Source of the DNA: an uncultured Oscillospiraceae bacterium
GTDB lineage: Bacteria; Bacillota; Clostridia; Oscillospirales; Oscillospiraceae
Length of the DNA: 5,888 nucleotides
Direction of reading: 5' to 3'
Assembly (NCBI GenBank): GCA_900751035.1
Contig: CAADSF010000109.1
Location: 1-5,888, forward strand
In this document: in pieces, positions 1 to 5,823 of the stretch
Numbering within the stretch: the stretch's first letter is position 1
Layout: the number at the start of each line of letters is the position of its first letter
The notes under the pieces: generated by a model
Seen by the model: the letters and a program-made list of their open reading frames with translations, nothing else
Databases searched by the model: none
What the model was told of the DNA's origin: nothing
Made by a program: the position numbers and the translations under genes

Positions 1-1040
1 AGCAGCCGCCGGTCGACCAGCAGCACGAAGATCACGATTGCAATGGCCAGCGCCATCCATGCCCCGCGCGACATCGTAAACAGGCAGCCGAAGCACATAC
101 AGAATGCGCAGACCCACGCAAGCACCTGCAGCTTGCGGTTTTTCGTGTAATAGGCAAGTCCTGCCGCCATCGGCGCAAACATCGTCATGAAATCACCCAT
201 GATATTGGGGCTTCCGAAGATGGAGTAAACGCGCGTGCGCACAGAGGATTCCGAGTGCGTCATCCAGCTGGACGGGATGGGGACGGCGGCGATATACTGA
301 TAAATCCCGTGCAGCGCAATGACCGTCGCCAGAACGACAAGCGCCAGATACACCCGCATGAAATCCCGGTCGTCATGTACCAGCCGCGTGACGAGGAAGA
401 ACCAGAGCATATACTGCACGGTCGCGCGGAAGCCGGAGATCTGGATAGAATAGTACGGCGTGACAACGTTCATGAGAACGAAGCAGACCGCAATGAACAG
501 GCAGACCGGCAAATCAAGCGGATTGCAGCCCGTTTTGAGCGGCGTTTCGCGTCCGAGGCGTTCATAGACCATATAGCCCAGCGCCAGCAGCATCAGGCAC
601 TCGTCCCAGCACGACGACAGAACCGGCACAGCCAGAAGATCACGCAGCACGTAGTCAATCACGACATACATGGAAAGCGCGAACAGGATCACGCCATGCA
701 GCCCGTCGGAGAACAGCCATGAAAACAGACGGCTGTTCTGACCGCAGCGCACAAAAAAGCGCCAAATGCGGCAAAGAACCGAATCGTCCAGACAGTCCTT
801 CAGTCCATGCCGCGCGGAAAGCCGCGCGTTCAGCCGTGCAAAGCGCTTCGCGCTCCGGCTTTCGCGCGTCGGCGCGTCAGATGCAGACAGCCGCCGGAGC
901 AGCCATGCCCGCGTTCCGCTTGCACGCCATGTACGTCCGAACCACGCGAGGACCTTACTGGAATGCGCCAGCGCCGAAAACCAGCCGCCGATGGCGAGCA
1001 GCACCCGCCACAGAAGGCTCGATGTCAGCAGCTCAGCCAT
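1..1040 (-). CDS. O-antigen ligase/polymerase-like membrane protein (Wzy_C family), 3' end outside window
   Basis: Reading the minus strand from the ATG at 1038-1040 gives 346 uninterrupted codons to the window edge, so the C-terminus is missing. Residues 8-26 form a first hydrophobic segment. An Arg-rich stretch (about 33-105) follows, then a series of hydrophobic segments (about 113-130, 136-157, 177-193, 207-220, 229-246, 304-323, 328-342). The family signature of O-antigen ligase-like proteins is visible at about 268-291, with the core SIFGSPNIMGDF, followed by SRGAWMAL at 324-331. Family members polymerise or transfer lipid-linked glycans at the outer face of the membrane. The start is supported by GGAGGT (complement of 1046-1051) five bases upstream. 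The gene overlaps the DUF4330 gene by 8 bp, so the two are probably translationally coupled. The family call is firm. Whether it is a polymerase or a ligase, and its exact substrate, cannot be read from the sequence; a cell-wall polysaccharide is inferred from the neighbouring CsaB gene. Confidence 0.85.
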   Translation of the reverse strand, partial: MAELLTSSLLWRVLLAIGGWFSALAHSSKVLAWFGRTWRASGTRAWLLRRLSASDAPTRESRSAKRFARLNARLSARHGLKDCLDDSVLCRIWRFFVRCGQNSRLFSWLFSDGLHGVILFALSMYVVIDYVLRDLLAVPVLSSCWDECLMLLALGYMVYERLGRETPLKTGCNPLDLPVCLFIAVCFVLMNVVTPYYSIQISGFRATVQYMLWFFLVTRLVHDDRDFMRVYLALVVLATVIALHGIYQYIAAVPIPSSWMTHSESSVRTRVYSIFGSPNIMGDFMTMFAPMAAGLAYYTKNRKLQVLAWVCAFCMCFGCLFTMSRGAWMALAIAIVIFVLLVDRRL

Positions 1041-1497
1041 CGGTGACCTCCAGCGCGGAAATCAGACCCGTCAGCTCAAATTCGCTCGTCTTGAGGATGT
1101 ATTCATAACCCACGCGGACCTCCTGCGGCCCGACCTTATAGACGTTGCCGGTAAACGACGCACCGGCTTCGACGGCGATATACAGGCGCACGTGGCCGAG
1201 CTCGTTGGTATATGGCTCTGTGCGTACGTCCGTGATGACGGCGTCAATCAGTTTGGAGTCATTGACGAGGGTCTTATCAACCTGCGTTTTCGCGTATTCC
1301 GCGATATCGGCGGGAACATCCTCAAATTCTACGGTATAAACGGCCTTTTTCTCTGTGCCGGTCACAGCGGCTGCGGCCTTTTTGCCGCCGAGCTTCCAGA
1401 CGACCGCCGCCAGAACCGCGACAATCAGCAGCACGACCAGCAGGTCAATCAGATTGAGCTTGCCGAACAGACGGCCTTTTTCATCGATCAGTTTCAT
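1033..1497 (-). CDS. DUF4330 family membrane-anchored protein
   Basis: This 154-residue protein begins MKLIDEKGRLFGKLNLIDLL, the conserved opening of DUF4330 proteins. One membrane segment (about 17-38) follows, then a Lys/Ala-rich linker (39-53) and a soluble domain (about 54-154) rich in alternating hydrophobic residues, probably beta-stranded and outside the cell. The topology is therefore a short cytoplasmic tail, one anchor and an outer domain. The start at 1497 is preferred over an in-frame ATG 66 bases upstream because a near-perfect GGGAGG lies six bases before it. The stop overlaps the start of the O-antigen-ligase-like gene. The family's biochemical role is unknown to me. Its pairing with a Wzy_C protein and a CsaB gene suggests a helper in assembly or export of the cell-wall polymer, which is an inference from context only. 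Confidence 0.85.
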   Translation of the reverse strand: MKLIDEKGRLFGKLNLIDLLVVLLIVAVLAAVVWKLGGKKAAAAVTGTEKKAVYTVEFEDVPADIAEYAKTQVDKTLVNDSKLIDAVITDVRTEPYTNELGHVRLYIAVEAGASFTGNVYKVGPQEVRVGYEYILKTSEFELTGLISALEVTDG

Positions 1498-1503
1498 GTA
1501 GTA

Positions 1504-1509
1504 CCTCCC
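1504..1509 (-). promoter_or_regulatory. Ribosome binding site of the DUF4330 gene
   Basis: The minus strand reads GGGAGG here, six bases before the ATG at 1495-1497. This decides the start of the DUF4330 gene at MKLIDEK rather than the further-upstream ATG, which would place an unconserved 22-residue extension before the family motif. Confidence 0.85.
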
Positions 1510-1522
1510 AAAGAGTTTGCAG

Positions 1523-1551
1523 TTGATTTGCCTCATGGAATCAGATATAAT
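1523..1551 (+). promoter_or_regulatory. Candidate sigma-70/sigma-A promoter for the rightward operon
   Basis: TTGATT at 1523-1528 and a perfect TATAAT at 1546-1551 are separated by 17 bases, the optimal spacing for a housekeeping promoter. Transcription would start near 1558, leaving a leader of about 70 nt before the ATG at 1629. This is a sequence match only, but the perfect -10 box and the AT-rich setting in otherwise GC-rich DNA make it convincing. Confidence 0.7.
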
Positions 1552-1571
1552 AACAAGAGACATTCCAGCTT

Positions 1572-1600
1572 ATTTTACTGTATCTTGCCGCAAGAAACAA
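1572..1600 (-). promoter_or_regulatory. Candidate promoter for the leftward DUF4330/ligase genes
   Basis: On the minus strand TTGTTT (complement of 1595-1600) and TAAAAT (complement of 1572-1577) are separated by 17 bases. Transcription would begin near 1565 and run left towards the DUF4330 start at 1497. The match is weaker than that of the rightward promoter, but no better candidate was seen in the intergenic region. The start points of the two promoters would lie within about ten bases of each other. Confidence 0.5.
1583..1595. promoter_or_regulatory. Small palindrome in the intergenic region, possible operator
   Basis: TCTTGC-C-GCAAGA is a perfect 6+6 inverted repeat around one central base. 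It overlaps the spacer and the edge of the -35 box of the leftward promoter candidate and falls in the leader of the rightward transcript. It could be a protein-binding site or a small RNA hairpin. A repeat of this size can also arise by chance, so the call is weak. Confidence 0.25.
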
Positions 1601-1628
1601 GTGGCAATTCAAAAATGAGGGTTCCGAT

Positions 1629-3839
1629 ATGAAGGTATTGCATTTGATCTCCGGCGGCGACGTCGGCGGCGCAAAAACACATGTGCTGTCGCTGCTGCAT
1701 GGTCTTGGGAAGACGGAACAGGTGCGGCTCGTCTGTTTCCGCGAGGGCGAGTTTGCGGAGGACGCGCGGAAGCTCGGCATCAATACGGTCGTCATGGAGA
1801 CCTCCGTGCAGACGGCCATCGGCTCTCTTGCGCAGATGATCCGCGCCGAGGGCTTTCAGATCGTCCACTGCCACGGCGCACGGGCCAATCTGACCGGCGC
1901 TGTCCTGCGCCGGAAAATTCAGGTGCCCATCGTCACGACCGTTCACTCCGACTACCGGCTCGACTATCTGGGCCGGCCTCTGCACCGGCTGACCTACGGC
2001 ACGATCAACACCGTCGCACTGCGTATGTTTGACTACCACATCGGCGTGTCCGACGCCATGGCGCAGCTGCTTATCTCGCGCGGCTTCGACCCGCAGACGA
2101 TGTTTGCAATTTACAATGGCATTGATTTTTCTCCCGTTGTGCCGAAGCTGGACAGGCAGGCGTATCTGCGCTCTGTCGGCATGGAGGCGGCGGAGAACGC
2201 CGTCGTGTTCGGCATTGCCGCCCGTCTTGACCCGGTCAAGGACGTGGGGACGCTCATCCGCGGCTTCTCCATCGCTGTCAAGACCCGTCCCAATATCCGC
2301 CTGCTTATCGCGGGCGACGGCGAGCAGCGGCAGACGCTGGAAAAGCTGGCCGCCGACACCTGCCCGCCCGGCAGCGTCGTGTTTGCGGGCTGGGTCACAG
2401 ACATGGACAGCTTCTATCACGCGCTGGACGTCAACACACTGACGTCTCTTTCCGAGACGTTCCCGTATGCCATCACAGAGGGGGCTCGTATGCGCTGCGC
2501 GACGATTGCCTCCAATGTCGGCGGCATCCCGTATATCATCGAGCATGGCGTGACCGGCCTGCTGTTTGAGCCGCAGAACGCCGAAGCGCTCGGCGGCTGC
2601 ATGGCACGGCTGGCGGAATCCGCGGCCATGCGTGCGCAGCTCGGCGAAAATCTGTATGAAAAAGCCTCGCGCGAGTTTTCCATCAGCGCGACCGTCGGCA
2701 AGCAGATCGAAATTTACCAGACCATCCTGCGCCGCACGGCCATGCCGAAGAAAAAGAAATACGGTGTGCTGATCTGCGGCGCCTATGGAAAGGGCAACGC
2801 GGGCGACGACGCGATTTTAAAGGCAATCCTTGCCCAGCTTAAGGCCATCGACCGCGATATGCCGGTCTACGTCATGTCGCATGACCCCGCCGAAACGCGC
2901 CTGCGGTACCATGTCGGCTCCGTACACGTGTTCGACCCCTTCCGCTTCTGGCCGCTTATGCGCAGATGCAGACTGTTTATCTCCGGCGGCGGGAGCCTTA
3001 TTCAGAACGAGACGAGCACGCGCTCTTTAAACTATTATCTCATGACCATCCGTATGGCGCATATGGCGGGCTGCCGCGTCATGATGTACGGCTGCGGCAT
3101 CGGCCCTGTCAGCGGGGAGGGCAGCCGCCACCATACTGCGCGTATCCTCAATCGCTGTGTGGATAAAATCACGCTCCGCGAGGACCTTTCCCGGAAGGAG
3201 CTTTCCGACATGGGCGTATCACAGCCGGATATCTCCGTCACGGCAGACCCGGCGCTGCTGCTGCAGCCCGCGACCACCGGCGCGGTGGACAGCTATTTCC
3301 TGAGCAATGACCTCGACCCGAACGGAAGCTATGCCATGTTTGTCCTGCGCCCATGGAAAAATCTTTCTGGACATTTGCGGTCGATTGTGGATGCTGCAGT
3401 TTATGTCAACCAAAAGCACGGCCTGACGCCGGTGTTCGTCGCGCTGGAGCCGACGCGTGATCTGGAGATCAACCGGCAGGCCGCCGGTATGCTGCCCTGC
3501 CGGTCGTTCGTCCTGCCCGCCCCGCGCGACGAGCAGCTGACCATCGGCATGATGCAGAAAATGCGCGTGATCGTCTCCATGCGGCTGCACGCGCTGATTT
3601 TTGCCTCGTCTGTCGGCGCACCGTTAGCCGCAATTTCCTACGACCCGAAGGTCACAGGCTTTATGGCCTATCTCGGCCAGAAGCACTGCATGGAGCTGGC
3701 CGACGTAACGAAGGACAGCCTGTGCGCCCTGATTGACGACGCCATGCAGACGGCGCAGCCGTATTCAACCGACCGCCTGCGCCGCCTTGCGGCGGAAAAT
3801 GAAGAAGCGGCGCGTAAGCTGCTGGAGGAGCCTGTATGA
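1629..3839 (+). CDS. csaB: Fusion of a family 4 glycosyltransferase and a CsaB-like polysaccharide pyruvyl transferase
   Basis: The product has 736 residues and two complete domains. Residues 1-367 are a GT-B fold glycosyltransferase (GT4-like). It has the Gly-rich N-terminal loop SGGDVGGAKTH (8-18), HSDYR (106-110), NGID (163-166), the nucleotide-sugar region from ARLDPVKD (198-205), and the E-x7-E pair Glu276/Glu284 in SETFPYAITEG. Residues about 373-736 match CsaB/pyruvyl transferases (PF04230): GAYGKGNAGDDAIL (384-397), ISGGGSLIQNETSTRSLNYY (451-470), YGCGIGP (487-493), LREDLSRKEL (516-525), and SMRLHALIFAS (650-660) followed by YDPKV. This domain transfers pyruvate from phosphoenolpyruvate to a sugar as a ketal. 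In Bacillus-type secondary cell wall polymers that ketal is the ligand for SLH-domain proteins. GAGGG at 1617-1621 precedes the ATG. The inter-domain linker is short (about 367-376), and its internal ATG at 2742 has no ribosome binding site, so this is a true single-chain fusion. The gene symbol describes only the C-terminal domain. Confidence 0.9.
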   Translation: MKVLHLISGGDVGGAKTHVLSLLHGLGKTEQVRLVCFREGEFAEDARKLGINTVVMETSVQTAIGSLAQMIRAEGFQIVHCHGARANLTGAVLRRKIQVPIVTTVHSDYRLDYLGRPLHRLTYGTINTVALRMFDYHIGVSDAMAQLLISRGFDPQTMFAIYNGIDFSPVVPKLDRQAYLRSVGMEAAENAVVFGIAARLDPVKDVGTLIRGFSIAVKTRPNIRLLIAGDGEQRQTLEKLAADTCPPGSVVFAGWVTDMDSFYHALDVNTLTSLSETFPYAITEGARMRCATIASNVGGIPYIIEHGVTGLLFEPQNAEALGGCMARLAESAAMRAQLGENLYEKASREFSISATVGKQIEIYQTILRRTAMPKKKKYGVLICGAYGKGNAGDDAILKAILAQLKAIDRDMPVYVMSHDPAETRLRYHVGSVHVFDPFRFWPLMRRCRLFISGGGSLIQNETSTRSLNYYLMTIRMAHMAGCRVMMYGCGIGPVSGEGSRHHTARILNRCVDKITLREDLSRKELSDMGVSQPDISVTADPALLLQPATTGAVDSYFLSNDLDPNGSYAMFVLRPWKNLSGHLRSIVDAAVYVNQKHGLTPVFVALEPTRDLEINRQAAGMLPCRSFVLPAPRDEQLTIGMMQKMRVIVSMRLHALIFASSVGAPLAAISYDPKVTGFMAYLGQKHCMELADVTKDSLCALIDDAMQTAQPYSTDRLRRLAAENEEAARKLLEEPV

Positions 3840-4984
3840 GAAAAATTGTTTGCCTTGCCACATCCCCGTGGTATCCCATCCCGACGCGCAAGCAGCAGGT
3901 CATGAGCCGCATCCCGGACGCGGAAATCCTCTATTTTGACCCGTCTATCACCTATATCGCCCCCATGAAGGACAAAGCCGCCCAGCCGGGGCTGACGAAT
4001 TATAAAAAAGCGGGCGTTCACCCGCAGGAGAACATCACGGTGTATGCTCTGCCGCCGGTTCTTCCGTTCTTTTACAAATTCCGCTTGGTAAACAAACTGA
4101 ACCAGCAGAAAATCGCCCGTTTTGTCCGCGAAAAAATGCGGGAGCACGGCTTTGAGAACGCTGTTTTGTGGGTTTATTCGCCCGTCACGGCTGATCTTGT
4201 CGAACTGGTGCCGCATAAAGCGCTGGTCTATGACTGCGTCGACCGGCATTCGGCATACGGCGGACTGATGGACCCGGCGCTCGTCGACGCGATGGAGCTG
4301 GAGCTTGCGGCGAAAGCCAACCATGTCTTTGCCACCGCCGACGCGCTGGCCGACCGCCTGCGCACCGCGCAGCCGAAGACAGACATGATTCCGAACGGCG
4401 CAAATTTTGAGCGCTTCGTGCAGGCCGCACAGCCGCAGCCGCTTCCGGAGGATCTGCAGGGCATTCCACACCCGATTTTCGGCTTCGTCGGCGCACTGCA
4501 AAGCTGCATCGAGTATGACTATCTCGAAGCGGCGGCAGCGGCCCGCCCGGAGTGGAGCTTTGTCCTGATCGGCAAGGAAAAGCCAGGCGTCGATTTGTCT
4601 GCGCTCCACGCCATGCCGAACGTGTATTTCCTCGGCCTCAAGCCGAACGAGCAGCTGCCGCAATATCTGGCGCACTTTGACGCCTGCCTGAACCTGTTCG
4701 CGAAAAGCGACCTCAGCAAGGACGTGAGCCCGCTGAAATTCTATGAATATCTGGCCACGGGCCGCCCCATCGTCTCGACAAAGCAGCCGGATCAGATTCT
4801 GCAATACGCACCCCTTATCGAGATTGCCGACAGCCCGGAGGAATTCATCTACGCCTGCGAAAAATCGTGCTCCGACACCATGCCGGAGCAAATCGCCGCC
4901 CGCATTGAGGCAGGCCGCGCCTGCTCGTGGGACAGCCGTGTATCGCAGATGTGCGGAATCTTAGAAGGGCAGGGGATTTTATGA
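3836..4984 (+). CDS. Glycosyltransferase, GT-B fold, teichuronic-acid TuaH-like
   Basis: This 382-residue protein has no signal peptide and is probably cytoplasmic or membrane-peripheral. The N-terminal half carries the acceptor-side motifs LWVYSP (111-116) and VYDCVDRHSAY (131-141). The C-terminal half has MIPNGANFERF (184-194), GFVGAL (216-221) opening the nucleotide-sugar domain, and DVSPLKFYEYLATGRPIVST (296-315), the Glu-containing loop that contacts the donor in GT4-like enzymes. The ATG overlaps the stop of the csaB fusion by 4 bp, with GGAGGAG at 3824-3830 five bases upstream, so translational coupling is likely. The overall pattern recalls TuaH-type glycosyltransferases of cell-wall glycan pathways. 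Donor and acceptor sugars cannot be assigned. From its position it probably adds a sugar to the polymer that the CsaB domain modifies. The glycosyltransferase assignment is firm; the TuaH comparison is from memory of the family. Confidence 0.85.
   Translation: MRKIVCLATSPWYPIPTRKQQVMSRIPDAEILYFDPSITYIAPMKDKAAQPGLTNYKKAGVHPQENITVYALPPVLPFFYKFRLVNKLNQQKIARFVREKMREHGFENAVLWVYSPVTADLVELVPHKALVYDCVDRHSAYGGLMDPALVDAMELELAAKANHVFATADALADRLRTAQPKTDMIPNGANFERFVQAAQPQPLPEDLQGIPHPIFGFVGALQSCIEYDYLEAAAAARPEWSFVLIGKEKPGVDLSALHAMPNVYFLGLKPNEQLPQYLAHFDACLNLFAKSDLSKDVSPLKFYEYLATGRPIVSTKQPDQILQYAPLIEIADSPEEFIYACEKSCSDTMPEQIAARIEAGRACSWDSRVSQMCGILEGQGIL
4971..4975 (+). promoter_or_regulatory. Ribosome binding site fixing the pcp start
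   Basis: AGGGG lies five bases before the ATG at 4981, inside the last codons of the preceding gene. It supports the start MKKKLLITGFDPFGG, which is the conserved N-terminus of the family. An in-frame ATG at 4927 would add 18 residues that do not fit the family. Confidence 0.75.
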
Positions 4985-5598
4985 AGAAAAAACTGCTCAT
5001 CACCGGGTTTGACCCGTTCGGCGGCGAGTCGGTCAACCCCGCGTTCGAGGCCGTGCGGCTGCTGCCGGACGAAATCGCAGGTTTTGAATTACGGAAACTT
5101 GAAATTCCGACTGAATTTATCAGAAGCGGTGTGCTTCTGAAGGAAGCGCTTCGCGCGGATCGCCCAGACGCAGTCCTCTGCGTGGGACAGGCCGGAGGCC
5201 GCGCAGCCGTCACGCCGGAGCGCGTGGCAATCAATCTGATGGACGCCCGCATTCCGGACAACGCCGGGTATCAGCCAATCGATATGCCTGTTGAGCCGGA
5301 CGGCCCGGCTGCGTATTTTTCTACGCTGCCTGTCAAGGCAATCGCAGCCCGGATACAAAGCGATGGTCTGCCAGCGTCGGTGTCCAATACCGCCGGTACA
5401 TACGTGTGCAACAGCCTTTTGTACACGCTGCTGCATACGGCTGCGCTCGAATATCCCGGCCTGCACGGTGGTTTTCTCCATGTGCCCTATGCCATGGAGC
5501 AGCTTCCCGGCAAACCGTCCGACACCTTCGCCATGCCCCTGCCCGACATCGCCCGCGCCTTGACCCGCGCCGTCGAGGCGATTTCCGAAAACCTGTAA
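4981..5598 (+). CDS. pcp: Pyroglutamyl peptidase I (pyrrolidone-carboxylate peptidase)
   Basis: This 205-residue protein is close to the usual family length of about 200-220. It belongs to peptidase family C15, cytoplasmic cysteine peptidases that remove an N-terminal pyroglutamate from peptides. The N-terminal signature ITGFDPFGGESVNPA is at residues 7-21. The catalytic triad is complete and at the standard positions: Glu80 in TPERVAIN, Cys143 in GTYVCNSLLY and His167 in FLHVPY. The substrate-pocket motif ARIPDNAGYQP is also intact (89-99). The ATG overlaps the stop of the upstream glycosyltransferase by 4 bp, so it is the last gene of the cell-wall glycan operon, and a strong terminator begins 13 bases after its stop. 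Nothing in the family links it to glycan synthesis, so its place here may be simple co-transcription. Confidence 0.95.
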   Translation: MKKKLLITGFDPFGGESVNPAFEAVRLLPDEIAGFELRKLEIPTEFIRSGVLLKEALRADRPDAVLCVGQAGGRAAVTPERVAINLMDARIPDNAGYQPIDMPVEPDGPAAYFSTLPVKAIAARIQSDGLPASVSNTAGTYVCNSLLYTLLHTAALEYPGLHGGFLHVPYAMEQLPGKPSDTFAMPLPDIARALTRAVEAISENL

Positions 5599-5611
5599 AA
5601 ATAACAGAATG

Positions 5612-5652
5612 ACCACCGGCTGTATGCGCTTACGCATATGGCCGGTGGTTTT
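5612..5652 (+). terminator. Rho-independent terminator of the csaB-pcp operon
   Basis: A 17-bp stem (5612-5628 with 5633-5649, two G-U pairs) closes a CTTA loop and runs directly into TTTT (5649-5652), then CTTTAT. It lies 13 bases after the pcp stop. Confidence 0.9.
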
Positions 5653-5663
5653 CTTTATACAAT

Positions 5664-5704
5664 AAAAAACAAAATCGCAACCCAGCGATAGCGGTTGCGA
5701 TTTT
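5664..5704 (-). terminator. Leftward terminator, probably for the tRNA-Arg locus
   Basis: AAAATCGCAACC (5671-5682) and GGTTGCGATTTT (5693-5704) form a perfect 12-bp stem around a 10-base loop. Read on the minus strand, the stem ends in TTTT and is followed by G and TTTTTT (complement of 5664-5669), a strong intrinsic terminator. On the plus strand only TTTT follows, so it could also act as a weak backup for the operon. It sits about 75 bases downstream of the tRNA-Arg 3' end on the minus strand, as expected for that gene's own terminator. Confidence 0.8.
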
Positions 5705-5710
5705 GAACGA

Positions 5711-5775
5711 AGAAAGACCGTTGCTGTCGAGGTGGACGCGCTTGCGCGGTCACCTGACATCCAAAGGTCATTTCT
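5711..5775. repeat. Long imperfect inverted repeat (hairpin) between the tRNA fragment and its terminator
   Basis: Nested complementary blocks pair across 65 nt: AGAAA (5711-5715) with TTTCT (5771-5775), GACC (5716-5719) with GGTC (5766-5769), TGTC (5725-5728) with GACA (5756-5759), AGGTG (5730-5734) with CACCT (5751-5755), and CGCG (5737-5740) with CGCG (5745-5748), around a CTTG loop. That makes 22 base pairs with internal loops. No T-run follows on either strand, so it is not a simple terminator. It begins three bases after the CCA of the tRNA fragment. It could be a structured tRNA trailer, a small structured RNA, a palindromic repeat, or a protein-binding site of the attachment region. 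No known family was recognised. Confidence 0.5.
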
Positions 5776-5778
5776 GAG

Positions 5779-5823
5779 TGGCACCCCAGAGACGATTCGA
5801 ACGTCCGACCCTTCGCTTAGGAG
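5779..5823 (-). tRNA. Truncated tRNA-Arg(CCT): 3' portion from anticodon loop to CCA, probable attachment-site copy
   Basis: On the minus strand the parts appear in exact tRNA order and length: anticodon loop CTCCTAA (complement of 5817-5823, anticodon CCT at 34-36), 3' anticodon-stem strand GCGAA (5812-5816), 5-nt variable loop GGGTC (5807-5811), T-stem GGACG and CGTCT closing loop TTCGAAT (5790-5806), acceptor strand CTGGGGT (5783-5789), discriminator G (5782) and CCA (5779-5781). The 5' half is absent: the bases that should pair with GCGAA (complement of 5824-5828, CCATA) form no pairs, and no D-arm or 5' acceptor strand ACCCCAG is present up to the window edge. Such a 3' piece, broken at the anticodon loop, is the typical remnant left when a tyrosine-recombinase element integrates into a tRNA gene. 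The fragment itself should not be functional. Confidence 0.8.

Noticed and set aside
255..1632. Overlapping plus-strand open frames opposite the ligase-like and DUF4330 genes
   Set aside because: Their translations are low-complexity and rich in Arg, His, Gln and Asp. The minus-strand genes in the same DNA carry membrane segments, family motifs and good ribosome binding sites.
1575..2546. A 323-codon open frame on the minus strand
   Set aside because: It is antisense to the glycosyltransferase domain of the fusion and has no recognisable motif. It would also start within a clearly coding region with no promoter.
2742..2744. Separate start for a stand-alone CsaB at the internal ATG (MPKKKKYG)
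   Set aside because: No purine-rich ribosome binding site precedes it and the frame is continuous with the glycosyltransferase domain, so a fusion is the simpler reading.
3668..4891. A 407-codon open frame on the minus strand
   Set aside because: It lies antisense to the second glycosyltransferase and the CsaB C-terminus, both of which have clear family motifs and ribosome binding sites. Its translation is Arg/His/Gln-rich with no recognisable domain, as expected of an antisense frame in GC-rich coding DNA.
5089..5784. A 231-codon open frame on the minus strand across pcp and the terminators
   Set aside because: It is antisense to pcp, whose catalytic residues are all present, and it crosses two terminator hairpins and the long inverted repeat.
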